Source: Corynespora cassiicola | Taxonomy: Eukaryota; Ascomycota; Dothideomycetes; Pleosporales; Corynesporascaceae | Reading direction: 5' to 3' | DNA: 64,000 nt | NCBI GenBank assembly: GCA_022059125.1 | Contig: JAEUWY010000015.1 | Location: forward strand, 1,612,001 to 1,676,000 | Shown here: piece by piece, positions 19,535 to 30,341 of the stretch | How the letters are laid out: each line of letters starts with the position of its first letter | How positions within the stretch are numbered: the first letter of the stretch is position 1 | Program-made: the position numbers and the translations under genes | The notes under the pieces: model-generated | Told to the model about the DNA's origin: nothing | What the model saw: only the letters and a program-made list of their open reading frames with translations | The model's database searches: none

Positions 19535-20812
19535 CTATCCCGCCTTACGATTTGGCGCTTTCAGACTCGCACTCGAAAATGTCGCCTTGTACTTGTTGCT
19601 CCCACTGCCGCTCCCGCTCCCACTCCCGCTGCCCCTCTCCAGCGCCTTTTGCCTCTCCTTGCCCACAATGCCGGTCCTGTCCGTGACGGGCTGCGCGGCC
19701 ATGAAGCTGTCGAATTCATCGTCATCGTCGGGGACGCCTTCAGACGAGTCGTCGTCTTTGTCATCGGCGGCGGTGGGGGTAGGTTCGGTCCTGGGGATGC
19801 GCTGGGGTTGGGGTTTGGCGTCGGCGTTGGCGTCGTCTTCGTCGTCTTCGGCAGCATCTACACCTTTGTCCTTGGGCGTTGGGTTGGCGAAGGGTTTGGA
19901 AGCGAGAACGCGCCTGCGCAGCTCTGCCATTTCTTCCTCATCGTCCGAGTCTGGGGGTAAATCGTAGGGGTTCCTAGGGTCGATTTCGCCCTCTTCATCC
20001 TCGTCCTCATCTTCGCTGCCATTTTTCTTTTTCTTCTTCCCTTCCCCATCTTCGTCGTCTTCATCGTCGTCTTCACTATCCGAATCCCCTCCAACAGGCA
20101 TCCTGTTAACATTCCCGCCTGCCCACACATCCCCTTCAGCATCCGCATCCTTCTCCCTGCTCTCCACCCATTCCCTCTCGATCTTCTCCAACCACACCTC
20201 CTCCGCCTTCTTCACCTCCTCCTCATCCTTGCACTGCGCATATCTCTTCAACAACCTCCCATTAATCTCCAAAAACGCATCCCCATAGCTAAAGCTCGCC
20301 AGGACCTGCTGCGCCCAGTCCTCATGCCCGCAAATAAAGTATGTCGCCGCGAGCGCCTCGACACAATTAAGCCTCCAGGGCCTCCCATAGTTTGTCTGAT
20401 TGGCGGCCACCAGGTACGGCAGCAGGCGCTCGCACTTGCCGCCTATGCGGTTGAACGGCACCTCGTCGATGCGGTTCCAGCTCGCCTCTACGACGGCGGC
20501 GCCGTGCTGGTCCAGCACCTCGCGGTCAGCGGGGGATAGGATCTTCTTGGCTTTCGGGGACACGACGATGCCGGCGGATTTTTGGCCGACGTGCAGTTCC
20601 CGCATCAGGCCGAGGCGGATGAGCTTCTTGCCCGAGCACCGCTTCGCGTCGCAGTGGCCCAGGTCCCAGCATGCGGCTTTGAAGGCGGGTCGGGTGGAGC
20701 GCGGGGTCGAATCGTCGTCGGAGTCGCCGCCATTGTTGTGGCGGGGAGGGCCGCGGGTGCGGGGCGCGTTGGAGTATTTTTTGCCGGATTTGTCCTTTTT
20801 GTGGCGGACCAT
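19535..20812 (-). CDS. TSR3: 18S rRNA aminocarboxypropyltransferase TSR3
   Basis: Transfers the aminocarboxypropyl group of S-adenosylmethionine to the hypermodified pseudouridine of 18S rRNA, a late step of 40S maturation. I take ATG 20812 (MVRHKKDKSGKK) as start; the frame stays open a further 59 codons upstream but that part is not family-like. The product is 425 residues. The conserved core contains WDLGHCDAKRCSGKKL, SPADREVL, VEASWNRIDEVPF, LPYLVAANQTNYGRPWRLNC and EALAATYFICG. After the core (about residue 215) comes a very acidic disordered tail with runs of Asp/Glu, a KKKKK stretch and a (GS)n repeat. The core is complete, so activity is expected; the tail is lineage-specific. Confidence 0.94.
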   Translation of the reverse strand: MVRHKKDKSGKKYSNAPRTRGPPRHNNGGDSDDDSTPRSTRPAFKAACWDLGHCDAKRCSGKKLIRLGLMRELHVGQKSAGIVVSPKAKKILSPADREVLDQHGAAVVEASWNRIDEVPFNRIGGKCERLLPYLVAANQTNYGRPWRLNCVEALAATYFICGHEDWAQQVLASFSYGDAFLEINGRLLKRYAQCKDEEEVKKAEEVWLEKIEREWVESREKDADAEGDVWAGGNVNRMPVGGDSDSEDDDEDDEDGEGKKKKKNGSEDEDEDEEGEIDPRNPYDLPPDSDDEEEMAELRRRVLASKPFANPTPKDKGVDAAEDDEDDANADAKPQPQRIPRTEPTPTAADDKDDDSSEGVPDDDDEFDSFMAAQPVTDRTGIVGKERQKALERGSGSGSGSGSGSNKYKATFSSASLKAPNRKAG

Positions 20813-21344
20813 TTTGGTGTTTTGGCTTGGTAATTGCTGCTCCTGGGGATCGCTTTGGTAGTTCGTGCCGGTATTGGTGTGGATTGCGCGAGGTTGTTGT
20901 GTGGGGGCTGTACTGTTTGGGATTGAGGTCAGACTCGGGGTTGAGTAGTGGAATGGAAATTTTGGAGGGGCAAAAGTATACGGGAGCATTTATCGATAAG
21001 GGTCTGGTTGCTTAGTCACAGCTGTCATCCATCCCATCAGCACATCGACAAGCCATTGGCTTCGAACTTGATTTTCATTCTGCTTGAGTGATTCTTGACT
21101 CAATTGATAATAGTTTCTTTCTTCCCTGAACAACAGCTGTAATTGAGAAAGTTGAAAAAGGGTATTTACAAACTTTTGTCTCCGTTCTCCGCCACCCACC
21201 CAACCTTCCTGGAGATGATTAGAATGAAATTAGAGATACTCTTACACATTTCTAACATTAGAAGCGATCCCCAAACGGAGCTTTCGATCAGAACATCAAA
21301 GAATACGCATTCCTCACTGCAGGTCCACACTCAACTACGACCAC
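20813..21344. other. Intergenic: TSR3 promoter region and mannosidase 3' end
   Basis: 532 bp between the TSR3 start and the stop of the upstream minus-strand mannosidase gene. No gene or RNA recognised. Confidence 0.55.
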
Positions 21345-23332
21345 CTACTGCGCACCCCGCCTCATTCTCCTCTTCGCCCCCTCATTGGCCTTGGCCATAG
21401 GTAGCTTCTCGTCCCCCTTCTTCTTGGGGATGCGTAGGGGATGGGCTTCGGTGTTGAAGACGTAGTCGTCCAGACTCAGGACACTGGGTTCGCTGAAGAC
21501 GAGGTAGAAATATTTGAGTGTTTCAGCCATCCAGAAACTCTGTCTTCGTATTAGTCTCGACAACTATCACATGTGGTTTGAGAGAGGGCCAAGGCGCCAG
21601 GCATGAACGAAAAGCTTCTAGAGGGGCAGGGAGTAGGTGGTTGTAACTAGTGGATGATGTGAAGACTTACCTCCATTGAATCCGTCTTGGGTGGATTCTC
21701 ATTCGAAACATCCATCAGCGCTGCATTGCCGATATCCGTATCCGTGTGCTTCAACACCGCCGTGTACATGTCCCAAGCCGCTGCCTGCCACCGCTGCTCG
21801 CCAGAAATGCGATACATGATGAACACGCTCTCAATGGCTTCGGGCCTCAGGACGTACCTGCGGTCATCGATGGACGTGTACCCTTCAGGGAGTCGCAAGT
21901 TTGCAATGTTCTGCTGCGGGTCCTTGTTCTTTTGCTGGGAAGCCGCGCGCTCAACCTCCGCTTTCCATACCGAGGCATCCCACGTGCACGTCGTGGTATT
22001 GGGGCACGCGAGTAAGTGCCCAACCTCGGGCATGATGCCGGACGGCGATGACTTGTATGCCCAGACGCACGTGTCCGTCAACTTCCTGCCGATAGTCACA
22101 TGCTCGTCGTCGTCAAACATCTTGCCACCGAGCGCAAACATGCCGCCCGCATAGCACGCCAGGTGCTGGATCTCGGGGGTCAGCGTAATGGCGCCGTTCT
22201 CGCCGGCCCGCACAAAGCCAGTCATCAGCATGTCGGCATTCGACGGTGTCGACGGGCGGTACATTGTGTGCTTGGCGGCAGCCGACATTGCCTTCTTGTA
22301 TAGTTTCTCGTAGATGGGATCGCGGCCACCGAGCAGGGCGTGCGTCTTGGCTAGGTATTCGTACGTCGAGTCAGCCATTGCGGCGAGCGTGAAGCCCGTA
22401 TCGCGCGTAAAGTCTGGCTTGCGTGCGTTGACAACGATCGGCCACAGTCCAGGGATCTTGGTGACGTCCTGCTGCTTGTCGAAGACATGGGTCACGCGGG
22501 TGATGGCGTCGTACCATTTCGGGTCTCCCGTGAGCTGGGAGAGGCGTGAGAATTCGAGCGTAAGGGAGCCTATTTCTGCAACAAGAACTTGCTCATCGGC
22601 GGCCTGGGCAACACCTTCGCCGGCCTTGTGGAAGGCCCAGCGCGTGACGGGAAGGTGGTTGGGCGTGTCGAAGGCGTGGTACAGCATCTCGCCGACCTCC
22701 TTGGCCTTGGTGAGCAGGCGCTCGTCGCCACTGAGCTCGTAGGCAGCTAGCAGTCCTCCCAGGTGCCGGATGTTGGTCTCGAACACGTTGATCTTTTCCA
22801 TGGGCGTGAAACCGAAGTTGATGTTTTCCACGTCCTTGATAGCCGACGTGAATTCTTCCTTGAAGCCCATGATCCACAGCGTGTCCAGCGCATCGATGAG
22901 CGTGGCCGCCCACCCGCCAAACGGGTCCTTGCCCTCGCCGCTGATGGGGGCCATCTCATCGTGCATCCACGCCTTGGCGCGGTAGTTCTTCCAGCACTTG
23001 AGAAACTGCTTCTTAATCTCCTCTTGCCTCTTTTCACGAATGTTCTTCGCCGTAGGGTCCTCCTCTTTGAATTGGTGCTGGATGCGCGGCAGCGGGATGG
23101 GTGCGCCCGTGGGGAGCTGCACCATGGAGCCTACGGCATGCTTCATGGGGATTTTGGCCCAGTCGTACGAGTTTGGCGGTGGAGCAGGGGCGCCCTGCTG
23201 TTTAGAGGGCTGCTTAGGCTTGCCATGCTGGTCGAGGGAGGGCTGTTCGTAGGGGAAGCTCAGCGAGTATAGGGCATAGAGGACGAAGGCGGCGATGGCC
23301 ATGTAAACGCCATAGCGGCGGATGAGAGCCAT
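21345..23332 (-). CDS. Class I alpha-1,2-mannosidase (GH47), type II membrane protein
   Basis: Trims alpha-1,2-linked mannoses from N-glycans in the ER/Golgi. The ATG at 23332 is chosen because it directly precedes a signal anchor ([19 protein letters not shown], residues ~5-24); the frame is open upstream but lacks family features. Exons 23332-21671 and 21539-21345 are joined across a 131 nt intron (21540-21670), giving 618 residues. Family blocks include [63 protein letters not shown] and, spanning the splice, [19 protein letters not shown]. The final Thr ligand region ([12 protein letters not shown]) is present. The C-terminus ends in a short basic tail. It is a membrane-anchored processing enzyme rather than one of the secreted GH47 paralogues. 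Confidence 0.95.
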
Positions 23333-24288
23333 TGCGGGATTACAGACAGTCGAGTCGAGGAGCGAGGAACATGAGGAGGGGCTCGGGATTAGGGAAAAAA
23401 AGGAAAGCTGTGCTACGAGAAGCCCGCGGCGGCCGCAACTCTGCGCATGTCCCCGGCGCAGTCGAGATGCTATTGGAAAGATTGCCTGGACCGACGCTGA
23501 TGTTGCCCTGGGGGCCCTGCCAAGACCGGAACCCGGCAACCAATGGACCCCTGAAATGCGGCATACTGCGGCGACTCCAGCTGCGATTCCGAGGCGGGCA
23601 CCAGGAGTCGTCTTGATGCCCGAGGGTTACCGAGGGGAGATGCGGAGCTTTTCTACGTGTCGAGGGGGAAAAACAAAGGGCTCACGGCAGAGATGACGTA
23701 GCGGCAGCCCCAAGGTACTCGGTGTCACAACGGTCCGCAGCCACCCTGAGCCTTGCAACCGACGGCTGGCCTCTGCATGTTACCAGGTGCTATGGCTTGG
23801 GTAGGTACCGTGTTGCATGGGCATGGGACCTGTACGTCTGTAGCACTTTTCTTGGCTCCTGGCTCCAGCAACTTGCGCTCAAAACACTGTCTTTATAGGC
23901 ACGTATGTCCGAGGTATCCGCAGCAAGGAGGATATGAATACTGCCTCCTGCCTTTTTGCCTAGAGAATCGATATCCATAGTCGTCGGCCAAGGTGAGTGC
24001 TGCCGAGTCGAGAGGTCGGCCAGAGGCACCAACACCGGGACGATTGGGAGGTTCCCGTCCCGTGTCGGCAGAGATGATTTGGGCCACAAAGATAGGAGCG
24101 ATTGTGGCCTGAGGCTTTCATCAAAACTACTCTGCGGATTCTTCGCGTTGCTTGACCCCGCTCGCTTGGAAGACAGCACTCCAGGATGATGTGCCAGGGA
24201 CGCGCAGTCATGTGAGGACCCGCTTCCGCGATCTTCCTCGAAGCTCCGACCTTCTGGCGCTGGAAACCCTCGACCACGACACCACACC
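23333..24288. other. Divergent intergenic region
   Basis: 956 bp between the mannosidase start (minus) and the HIT-finger gene start (plus). Several short frames overlap here but none looks like protein. It should contain both promoters. Confidence 0.55.
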
Positions 24289-25128
24289 ATGCCTCACGTC
24301 GAAGTTCTCCCCAACAGCGCTGCGGCCATTGCGCCTGGCTGGACCTATGTCGTCGACACCGGCTATGACCCGTCCAAGGTCGCCATCAACCCCAAGGACC
24401 GAAAACGTGCTGCTGCGCGTCCCGGAGGCCCCAGAGGCGAGAATGAGCTCTCGGCCCGGCAGCAGACGGCCATTGCGCGCCGCATCGCAGAGCTGGAGAG
24501 AGACAACGATCCCAAGCAAAGCATTCCGGTGCCGGGAAAGAACAGTAGGCATCTCGCATGGGGGGTGAAGGGCGCCACTGACGCTAGTGCAGCAATACCA
24601 AAGACCCAGAATGCGCGCAGAATCATCCAATACCAGCGCCAAATCAAGCACTGGCTCGACGATGAAGAAGCACAGCTAGCCCTCCAGCAACAGGCCCCCC
24701 CGCCTCGAGCAGGCGCCTCGGCATCACGCGCCGCCGCCCTACCAAACCGGAGAACGAGCACCATGCCCTCTGTGCCCGCCACGCCATCCGAGGCCACTCC
24801 TGGACCAACCGTCCCAGACGCTTCCAGGCCCGCACAATCCAGTGGTCTGAGCGGAATCCTCGATGAAGAGGAGGCCCTCCTTTCCATTGACAGCTCCATG
24901 CCACCACCCATCAATCCTGCCGAGCTTGAGGCCCTACTTTCTGCTCCGCCCTTGCCATACGCAGCATCACATGCCGCACCGCCACCTGCGAACGGTCCTC
25001 CACAGCGCCATTTCTGCGACAACTGCGGTTACTGGGGCAAGATCAAGTGTCGCAAGTGCGGAGCTAGGGTCTGTGGGTTGGAGTGTAAAGAGGCACACGA
25101 GGCAACAAGGTGTTTGAAATGGGCATGA
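24289..25128 (+). CDS. VPS71: SWR1-complex HIT zinc-finger subunit (SWC6/Vps71, ZNHIT1-like)
   Basis: Subunit of the SWR1 remodeller that deposits histone H2A.Z. The open frame encodes 279 residues. The C-terminus is a HIT-type zinc finger: HFCDNCGYWGKIKCRKCGARVCGLECKEAHEATRC (about 243-275), written here as one motif with C-x2-C, C-x2-C, C-x3-C and H-x3-C pairs all present. Upstream lie an N-terminal basic stretch, then NARRIIQYQRQIKHWLDDEE, which fits the conserved Vps71 region, and a Pro/Ala-rich linker. A 48 nt segment (24545-24592, GTAGGC..CTGAC..GCAG) is probably an intron that happens to be in frame; removing it gives 263 residues and joins KNT to IPKTQNARR. Confidence 0.87.
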   Translation: MPHVEVLPNSAAAIAPGWTYVVDTGYDPSKVAINPKDRKRAAARPGGPRGENELSARQQTAIARRIAELERDNDPKQSIPVPGKNSRHLAWGVKGATDASAAIPKTQNARRIIQYQRQIKHWLDDEEAQLALQQQAPPPRAGASASRAAALPNRRTSTMPSVPATPSEATPGPTVPDASRPAQSSGLSGILDEEEALLSIDSSMPPPINPAELEALLSAPPLPYAASHAAPPPANGPPQRHFCDNCGYWGKIKCRKCGARVCGLECKEAHEATRCLKWA

Positions 25129-25271
25129 TGGATCCAACGAGCTTCGGTTTTTTACGGGCGTCTGGGCAAGAGAACGGGAGAATTGAGAATCGGTCGCATT
25201 ATACCCCTATTGATATCTACGAATCAAAACTTACGATCCTAGTCGACCCTGTTCCATCATATCCGGTTTCC

Positions 25272-26361
25272 TTAAAAGTCAAAGGTTTGGCCCACCAGCT
25301 TTTCGCTCAGTTTCCACAGTTTCTCGGCATCTTCCAGGCTTGTCGCCGTTGGCCATGGCTCTGCGATGTTGGCATCTTCCAAGTATGCACCATTGTGCCC
25401 TAAAACACCTGTTAGCTCGACCCTCTTACCGAATAAAGTGAGCTTACCGTCAAGTCGGGGATCGAAGGCAGCAACTACGTTTGTCGAGGTGAACGAATCG
25501 ATGTCTTTGACGTCAAACGTAACCTCTTCCCCATCCTTTAGGGCGCCGATTTCGATGTCTCGTGCTTCTGCATTGCCAGTCAAGAACTGCTCAATCTTAA
25601 AATCTCTTGGGGGCACTTGACTCACTCAATTCATCAAAGTCTGCCTGTTGAATGTCTGGGGACAGTCCTGTGCCAAAAAACACTCCTGGATGTAAGCTAT
25701 ATGCTCGCAGACCTTTAGATCCCAACTTCTGGGCCAGGGCTTTCGAGTACAGGATATTTGCGGCCTTGCTTTGTCCATACGCCTCCCATCGCTTGTATAC
25801 TTTTCCATCCTGAAAGTTCCAGTCTTCAAAACGAACAGGACCCAATCTATGGCCGCTGCTGCTCACATTGACAACGCGAGGAGATTTGGATGCCAGGACC
25901 TTTGGCATTATAAGGTTGGTGAAGAGAAAGTGTCCGATGTGGTTGCCACCAAATTGCAGCTCAATGCCTTCTTTCGTCTTTGCGTGTGGCCCCGCCATGA
26001 GTCCCGCGCTGTTGACTACAACGTCGATGTGATCTTCTGGATAGGTTAGGACTTCCTTTGCAGCCTCCCGAATTTGCTCCTGAGAGGCCAAATCCAGTGA
26101 GAGGAGACGCGTTTCTACGTCTGCACTGTCTGGGTTGGATGCGATCTTGTCCGCTGTGGCTTGTAGCTTGGCCGGCGATCGACCTGCGAGGATGAGCAAC
26201 GCAGGTTTGTGCTTCGAAATATATTCCACAAATGCTGCTCCAAGGCCTCCTGGACTGACACCTGTAGTCAAGACAATTTTACCAGCAATGTGCGAGGCGT
26301 TGTCTGCGGCGATGCCAGACGCCGTTGCATTTTGGCGGTTGTACGGTAGCGGTGACGACAT
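25272..26361 (-). CDS. Short-chain dehydrogenase/reductase
   Basis: NAD(P)-dependent SDR resembling fungal retinol-dehydrogenase/WWOX-like enzymes; substrate unknown. Three exons: 26361-25626, 25567-25448 and 25399-25272, with introns 25568-25625 and 25400-25447. The product is 327 residues. Seen are the cofactor motif TGVSPGGLGAA, the NSAGLMAG motif, the catalytic Ser in VVNVSSSGHR and YGQSKAAN (Tyr and Lys of YxxxK). The C-terminal block STNVVAAFDP is followed after the second splice by HNGAYLEDANIAEPW and WKLSEKLVGQTF, typical of this subgroup. The second intron is 48 nt and in frame. Without the first intron the frame stops early after SAPKRF, which supports splicing. Confidence 0.88.
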
Positions 26362-27036
26362 AGTGAATTGTTCGGTATGATGAAAAGACGCAATCTTAGG
26401 GACTGGATATCTGATGCGATTCCAACATCTAAGGGGAGGCGTCGAAGTAAATTTATATCCTCTTGCCGCTCGTCACCCTCCCCAAAAACTTTGCGCTTGC
26501 GAAAATATCCACTCTTCTTGGAGGATCAGCTCTGCAGATAGCTTATGCCATAGTCAGCACACGACCCTTCTCCAAGCCCCAGTGAACCCTGCTCTTTACT
26601 ACAAAAAGGTAACTAGTGGTTCTCTCCATGTGGGCATAGACTGCTTATGTCCGAAAAGACCGCGAGTTCCCGCTAGTTGGCCGATGCAGCCGAGGATCGT
26701 TGCGTCGCCACTCCCGAACAACTTCGGGCTGAGTAACGTCATCGGAGTTTTGAGGCTAACTACGTCTTTAACCCGCCTGGTGGCCTCCACGATGCCTCCC
26801 TTTGACTGACGTTACGCCATCATACTCCGGAACCAAACAAATGAGAACGAGGCTATACGCCCTGCACTTAACAAAAGATGTTGTATTGCAGCAGACAGAA
26901 TTACGAACTCTTGGCGTCTGCCTTCTTCGAATGACTAACTCAACGCCTTCGCAGGAAAATACCACATTCGGCCAAATCAAATGAGTGCTTTAACGTATAG
27001 TACTACAGTTCCTGCCGACGCATAGACTTGCGGGTG
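26362..27036. other. Intergenic
   Basis: 675 bp between the SDR start and the stop of the next minus-strand gene. Nothing coding was recognised. Confidence 0.5.
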
Positions 27037-28242
27037 TCATCTATAGCCATCGGTGTATTTTGCTTCTCTCAGCGCCGTCTTCCCAGCATACTTGGAGTCG
27101 ATTGAATATTGACGCAAGGCTTCTTCAGATCCAAAATACTTACCAACCTCACCCACAAGTTTTTCCACGGCTATGACCTCATCCTCCCCATCTATTGTTG
27201 CCTCTTGCAAAGGCCGAGTCAATCTTTTTAATGTCTTCATCTGGAATTGTATACTGTTGAGTTGATGTTCAATGAGGAATCCCTTGCTTTCAGTAACGTC
27301 GTTCACGCTGCTTCCTGTCAGCTTGTTTTTGCATGTTCGATTCCAAGCGACGTACCTGTTGTCATCCTCGCTGTCATATCCATAGCTTTGATATCGGTCA
27401 TCTTCATCATCTTCATCAGGAAGCGGCTCGTACTTCAAATCTCTCGGCTTGGCGTCTCTACACAATGCGCTCAGGTCCGTTACTCGCTTAGTCATCCTGT
27501 CCAACGTCCGTATCGCGGTGCTGCAATACTCCTTTTTGTTTCTGTCGATTTTCCCCGTGTTTTCCAGATTCATCAGGCGGGCCCAAACGAGCAGCTCAAA
27601 TGACATTCCCCTGACCTGCTCTGAGATTTTCGAAAAAGTCAAGTCTTGGGGATCAGCGGCTTCAACGTCTTCATAAGGCGTACATGCTGATTCAATCTCG
27701 GCTAATTTATTCTGCAGCGTGTTGTACTGGAACAGCATCTCCGGCTGTGCGCCTGGCGACCTCGGACTAGCGCTCGGGGTTTTCTTCGTCGTTCTCCTCG
27801 CAATCGCTTGCGATGGAGTCTCTTCTTGGTGTATCTGCACCTGTATTTTGGGTTTGGTACGAACGGTGAGCTGTTGGTTTGCCTGTGTAGGCTGCTCCTC
27901 CAGAACCAAGTCTTGCAGCCTCCTGGGCTTTTGCTCGCGCACATTGAAATTGCGCGCTGGCTCTTCTATTTTCTCCCCCATCATCTCGTCCGATCGCGAC
28001 CTTCGGTGTCGTCCTCCTTGGTCGAACGTCGGAACGTATAGGCGATCAGATGGCTGTTGTCGATGAGCCGGATATCGGTCGCGGTATTGCTTCATCTGGC
28101 GCTCGCGATCTCGACGATCCCATTGCGCTTTGCTTTCAACGTGGTCCGCATAGCTTCCCGAGCGCGAGCGGTGCAGACCCGGCGCTTGGTCGTAGTCGTC
28201 GACTTCGGGGAACTCGGCGGAGCGCGTTGCCTCTGCTTGCAT
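27037..28242 (-). CDS. Hypothetical fungal protein with charged N-terminus and helical C-terminus
   Basis: The family is not recognised. The ATG at 28242 is the first Met of the frame (an upstream GTG at 28311 is not needed). Read as one frame it is 401 residues. The first ~190 residues are disordered, Arg/Gln/Ser-rich. A helical region follows (about 195-290) containing GMSFELLVWARLMNLE and TAIRTLDRMTKRVTDLS, then an acidic stretch (PLPDEDDEDDRYQ), then a last helical region with IEHQLNSIQFQMKTLKRL. Within it a 48 nt segment starting GTACGT and ending GAAGCAG, with GCTGAC upstream, is probably an in-frame intron (splicing would give 385 residues). It is divergent from the gene starting at 28647, and the two could share regulation. 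Confidence 0.65.
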   Translation of the reverse strand: MQAEATRSAEFPEVDDYDQAPGLHRSRSGSYADHVESKAQWDRRDRERQMKQYRDRYPAHRQQPSDRLYVPTFDQGGRHRRSRSDEMMGEKIEEPARNFNVREQKPRRLQDLVLEEQPTQANQQLTVRTKPKIQVQIHQEETPSQAIARRTTKKTPSASPRSPGAQPEMLFQYNTLQNKLAEIESACTPYEDVEAADPQDLTFSKISEQVRGMSFELLVWARLMNLENTGKIDRNKKEYCSTAIRTLDRMTKRVTDLSALCRDAKPRDLKYEPLPDEDDEDDRYQSYGYDSEDDNRYVAWNRTCKNKLTGSSVNDVTESKGFLIEHQLNSIQFQMKTLKRLTRPLQEATIDGEDEVIAVEKLVGEVGKYFGSEEALRQYSIDSKYAGKTALREAKYTDGYR

Positions 28243-28646
28243 GGCTGGTGCGGCCTTGGTCCGAAAGACTTGGAGGCGCAAAGGTGCAAGGCGTAGAAAG
28301 AAGGGGAACACAAGAGAAGTGGGGAGATGGAATGTCCTAAGGAACCTTCTGACCGATTGCTCAGATGATTAGGCATCTTCGCATGGTCGGCGGATTTGGG
28401 GGCCGGGGGCTGAGCATTTGGTGTTCAGGCAGCTGCACTGGGGGCCAATCACCCACCACCCCAGCTGATTTCTCGGGTTTTCAGCCTCAGGAATACAGGG
28501 TGGAGAGTCCGCCCACAAAACTGATGGAGCTTTCAGCCTGGCCCTCCCCTCCTCTAAATCATTCTTCTGCCTTGTCCTGCATAATTCTGTGCCGCTGTCA
28601 CAATCTCCCATCCCCCATTCGAGTCACACCCAGCCCGCTACTACTC
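28243..28646. promoter_or_regulatory. Divergent intergenic region between two unknown genes
   Basis: 404 bp between start codons at 28242 (minus) and 28647 (plus). The plus-strand frame stays open upstream to 28365, but that part has no protein-like character; it is more likely 5' UTR and promoter. Confidence 0.45.
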
Positions 28647-30341
28647 ATGGCTGAGGTCCAGGGTACTATCAGTAGCCTTCGGACCACTGAGCGGCTGCTC
28701 AGAGACTTTTCCGAGAGCTGCCAGCAATTCACCACGCTATCGGACCGCTTATTCGACATCAGTGTCGACCTCCACGCCGCGGATTTGTCTCTACAGAATT
28801 GGCAGACAAAATACGATGTCCAAGATCGGCGACCTATCGTCTACATGCACGTCCTCTTTGGACGTCCCGGAACCGAACAAATCAAGCGCACCCTCGATGG
28901 CCTGAAGGCCGTCGCGAGGACTATACGAGAGGATGTGTGGAAAATCATTGGACGAGCGCTAAGAGCAAAGTTGCTCAACACGCCCGACGACGACTCTCGA
29001 TATAACAAGGATCTGGTCGAGGACTGCCTCCACACCATTCGCCGGTCTAGACTGCGCTCCCGTGATTTTACCATCAGCGTCCTGCGCAAAGCCGATTACC
29101 TGGAAATACGCCTGGACCGCCTGCACCGGAAACTGAGCCTGTTGGAGCGCTACTCGGAACACTATCTCGAGAAAGAACACCCCGATATCTACCAACGCAT
29201 CAGACGTCTTCCCGGCCGACGAGTGATCCTCAAGATTGGCCACCCAAAACACACCGCTATGCAGGATTCCATCGTCAAGGCCAAAAGTGCGCGCAAAGAC
29301 GCAGAGCTGCTATACCGCGCCTCGCCCCCAGGGACCAAGAACCTACACATCGGGCTCGCGGTCCCCCAAATTCACCCAAAAGACTTTGCATTCTTGCTAG
29401 AGCACCACGGCCTCACTCGCGAGGTGCTCCTCAGCCCCAAGCTCCTCCCTCCCCTAACCGACCCCTCCACTCTGCCCTCTACCATCCCCAAAACCCTGTC
29501 CTCCCTCCTCAGACACAAGGATGAAAGCTGCTACATACTGCCCCCAGATGCAAACCCAAAGAACGGCGCCTTCCAGCTCTCCTTCCCCGCCACCCCCCTC
29601 CTCACCGACCTCGAACACAAAGACCCCCTTTCCGCCCTCTTGCGTGCCCCCGAAACCGCCTTCTCACCGCAGATCCTGTACCCGCTCGATCGCTGCGCGG
29701 TAGCGTGCGGCGTCGCGAGTGCGGCGTTCCGCCTGCTGGGCTCGCCGTGGGCGCCCTTCCTCGAGTGCGGTAACGTGCGCTGGAGGCGCGGCAAAGAGGG
29801 TCGCTGGACATGCATGATGCGCGCGGCGGTAGGCGACCAGGGGCTTAAGCGCGGGCTGGAGCGGTGCGAGCGCGAGGCCAGGGAGGGGTTTGGGAGGAGG
29901 GACCTGCGAGTTCATACGCAGGTTTTTCGCGCGGGGCTGGTGATGGCGGAGCTGGGGCTCAAACGGGCAGTCTCGTATGTGGATTTCGATGCAGATGCGA
30001 AGGTGCCGAGGATCTTTGTTGAGACCAGGCATGAAGGGAGGGGGGGTGGCGGTGACGGCAGGAGTGAGCCGGTCGAGATGGATGCTATGGAGATTGCGGC
30101 TGAGGTGGAGAGAGAGACGAATCTACATCTTGCGAACATGGTGTTTTCGTGTTTGGAGGTGTTGCAGGAGAAAGGGACGTTGGCGGGAGACAAAGTCGAG
30201 GAGAGATTCTGCAGTGATGTGCTGGAGGAGGTGAAGAAGCTGGAGGAATTAATCAGAGAAGAGGCGACAGGGAGGGAAAAGAGGAAGGATCAGAAGACAA
30301 GAGGGCCAGAGGAAAGGTGGGGTAGGAGGGGAGTGTATTGA
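28647..30341 (+). CDS. Hypothetical fungal protein, HeLo-like N-terminal helical domain (tentative)
   Basis: Intronless, 564 residues from ATG 28647. No certain family. The N-terminal ~230 residues are predicted all-helical with Leu/Trp spacing (LFDISVDLHAADLSLQNWQ) that resembles the HeLo/prion-inhibition domains of fungal cell-death proteins. The middle includes HIGLAVPQIHPKDFAFLLEH. The C-terminal region (about 360-530) has CAVACGVASAAFRLLGSPW, then LGLKRAVSYVDFDAD, and a helix EEVKKLEELIREE. This layout resembles fungal proteins with a degenerate C-terminal kinase-like domain (DUF7580 type). These resemblances are from memory of family patterns, not a search. The last ~25 residues are Arg/Lys/Gly-rich. 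Confidence 0.6.
   Translation: MAEVQGTISSLRTTERLLRDFSESCQQFTTLSDRLFDISVDLHAADLSLQNWQTKYDVQDRRPIVYMHVLFGRPGTEQIKRTLDGLKAVARTIREDVWKIIGRALRAKLLNTPDDDSRYNKDLVEDCLHTIRRSRLRSRDFTISVLRKADYLEIRLDRLHRKLSLLERYSEHYLEKEHPDIYQRIRRLPGRRVILKIGHPKHTAMQDSIVKAKSARKDAELLYRASPPGTKNLHIGLAVPQIHPKDFAFLLEHHGLTREVLLSPKLLPPLTDPSTLPSTIPKTLSSLLRHKDESCYILPPDANPKNGAFQLSFPATPLLTDLEHKDPLSALLRAPETAFSPQILYPLDRCAVACGVASAAFRLLGSPWAPFLECGNVRWRRGKEGRWTCMMRAAVGDQGLKRGLERCEREAREGFGRRDLRVHTQVFRAGLVMAELGLKRAVSYVDFDADAKVPRIFVETRHEGRGGGGDGRSEPVEMDAMEIAAEVERETNLHLANMVFSCLEVLQEKGTLAGDKVEERFCSDVLEEVKKLEELIREEATGREKRKDQKTRGPEERWGRRGVY

Noticed and set aside
28365..28646. N-terminal extension of the HeLo-like gene by 94 codons
   Set aside because: The extension has no conserved character and the ATG at 28647 begins a good helical domain.
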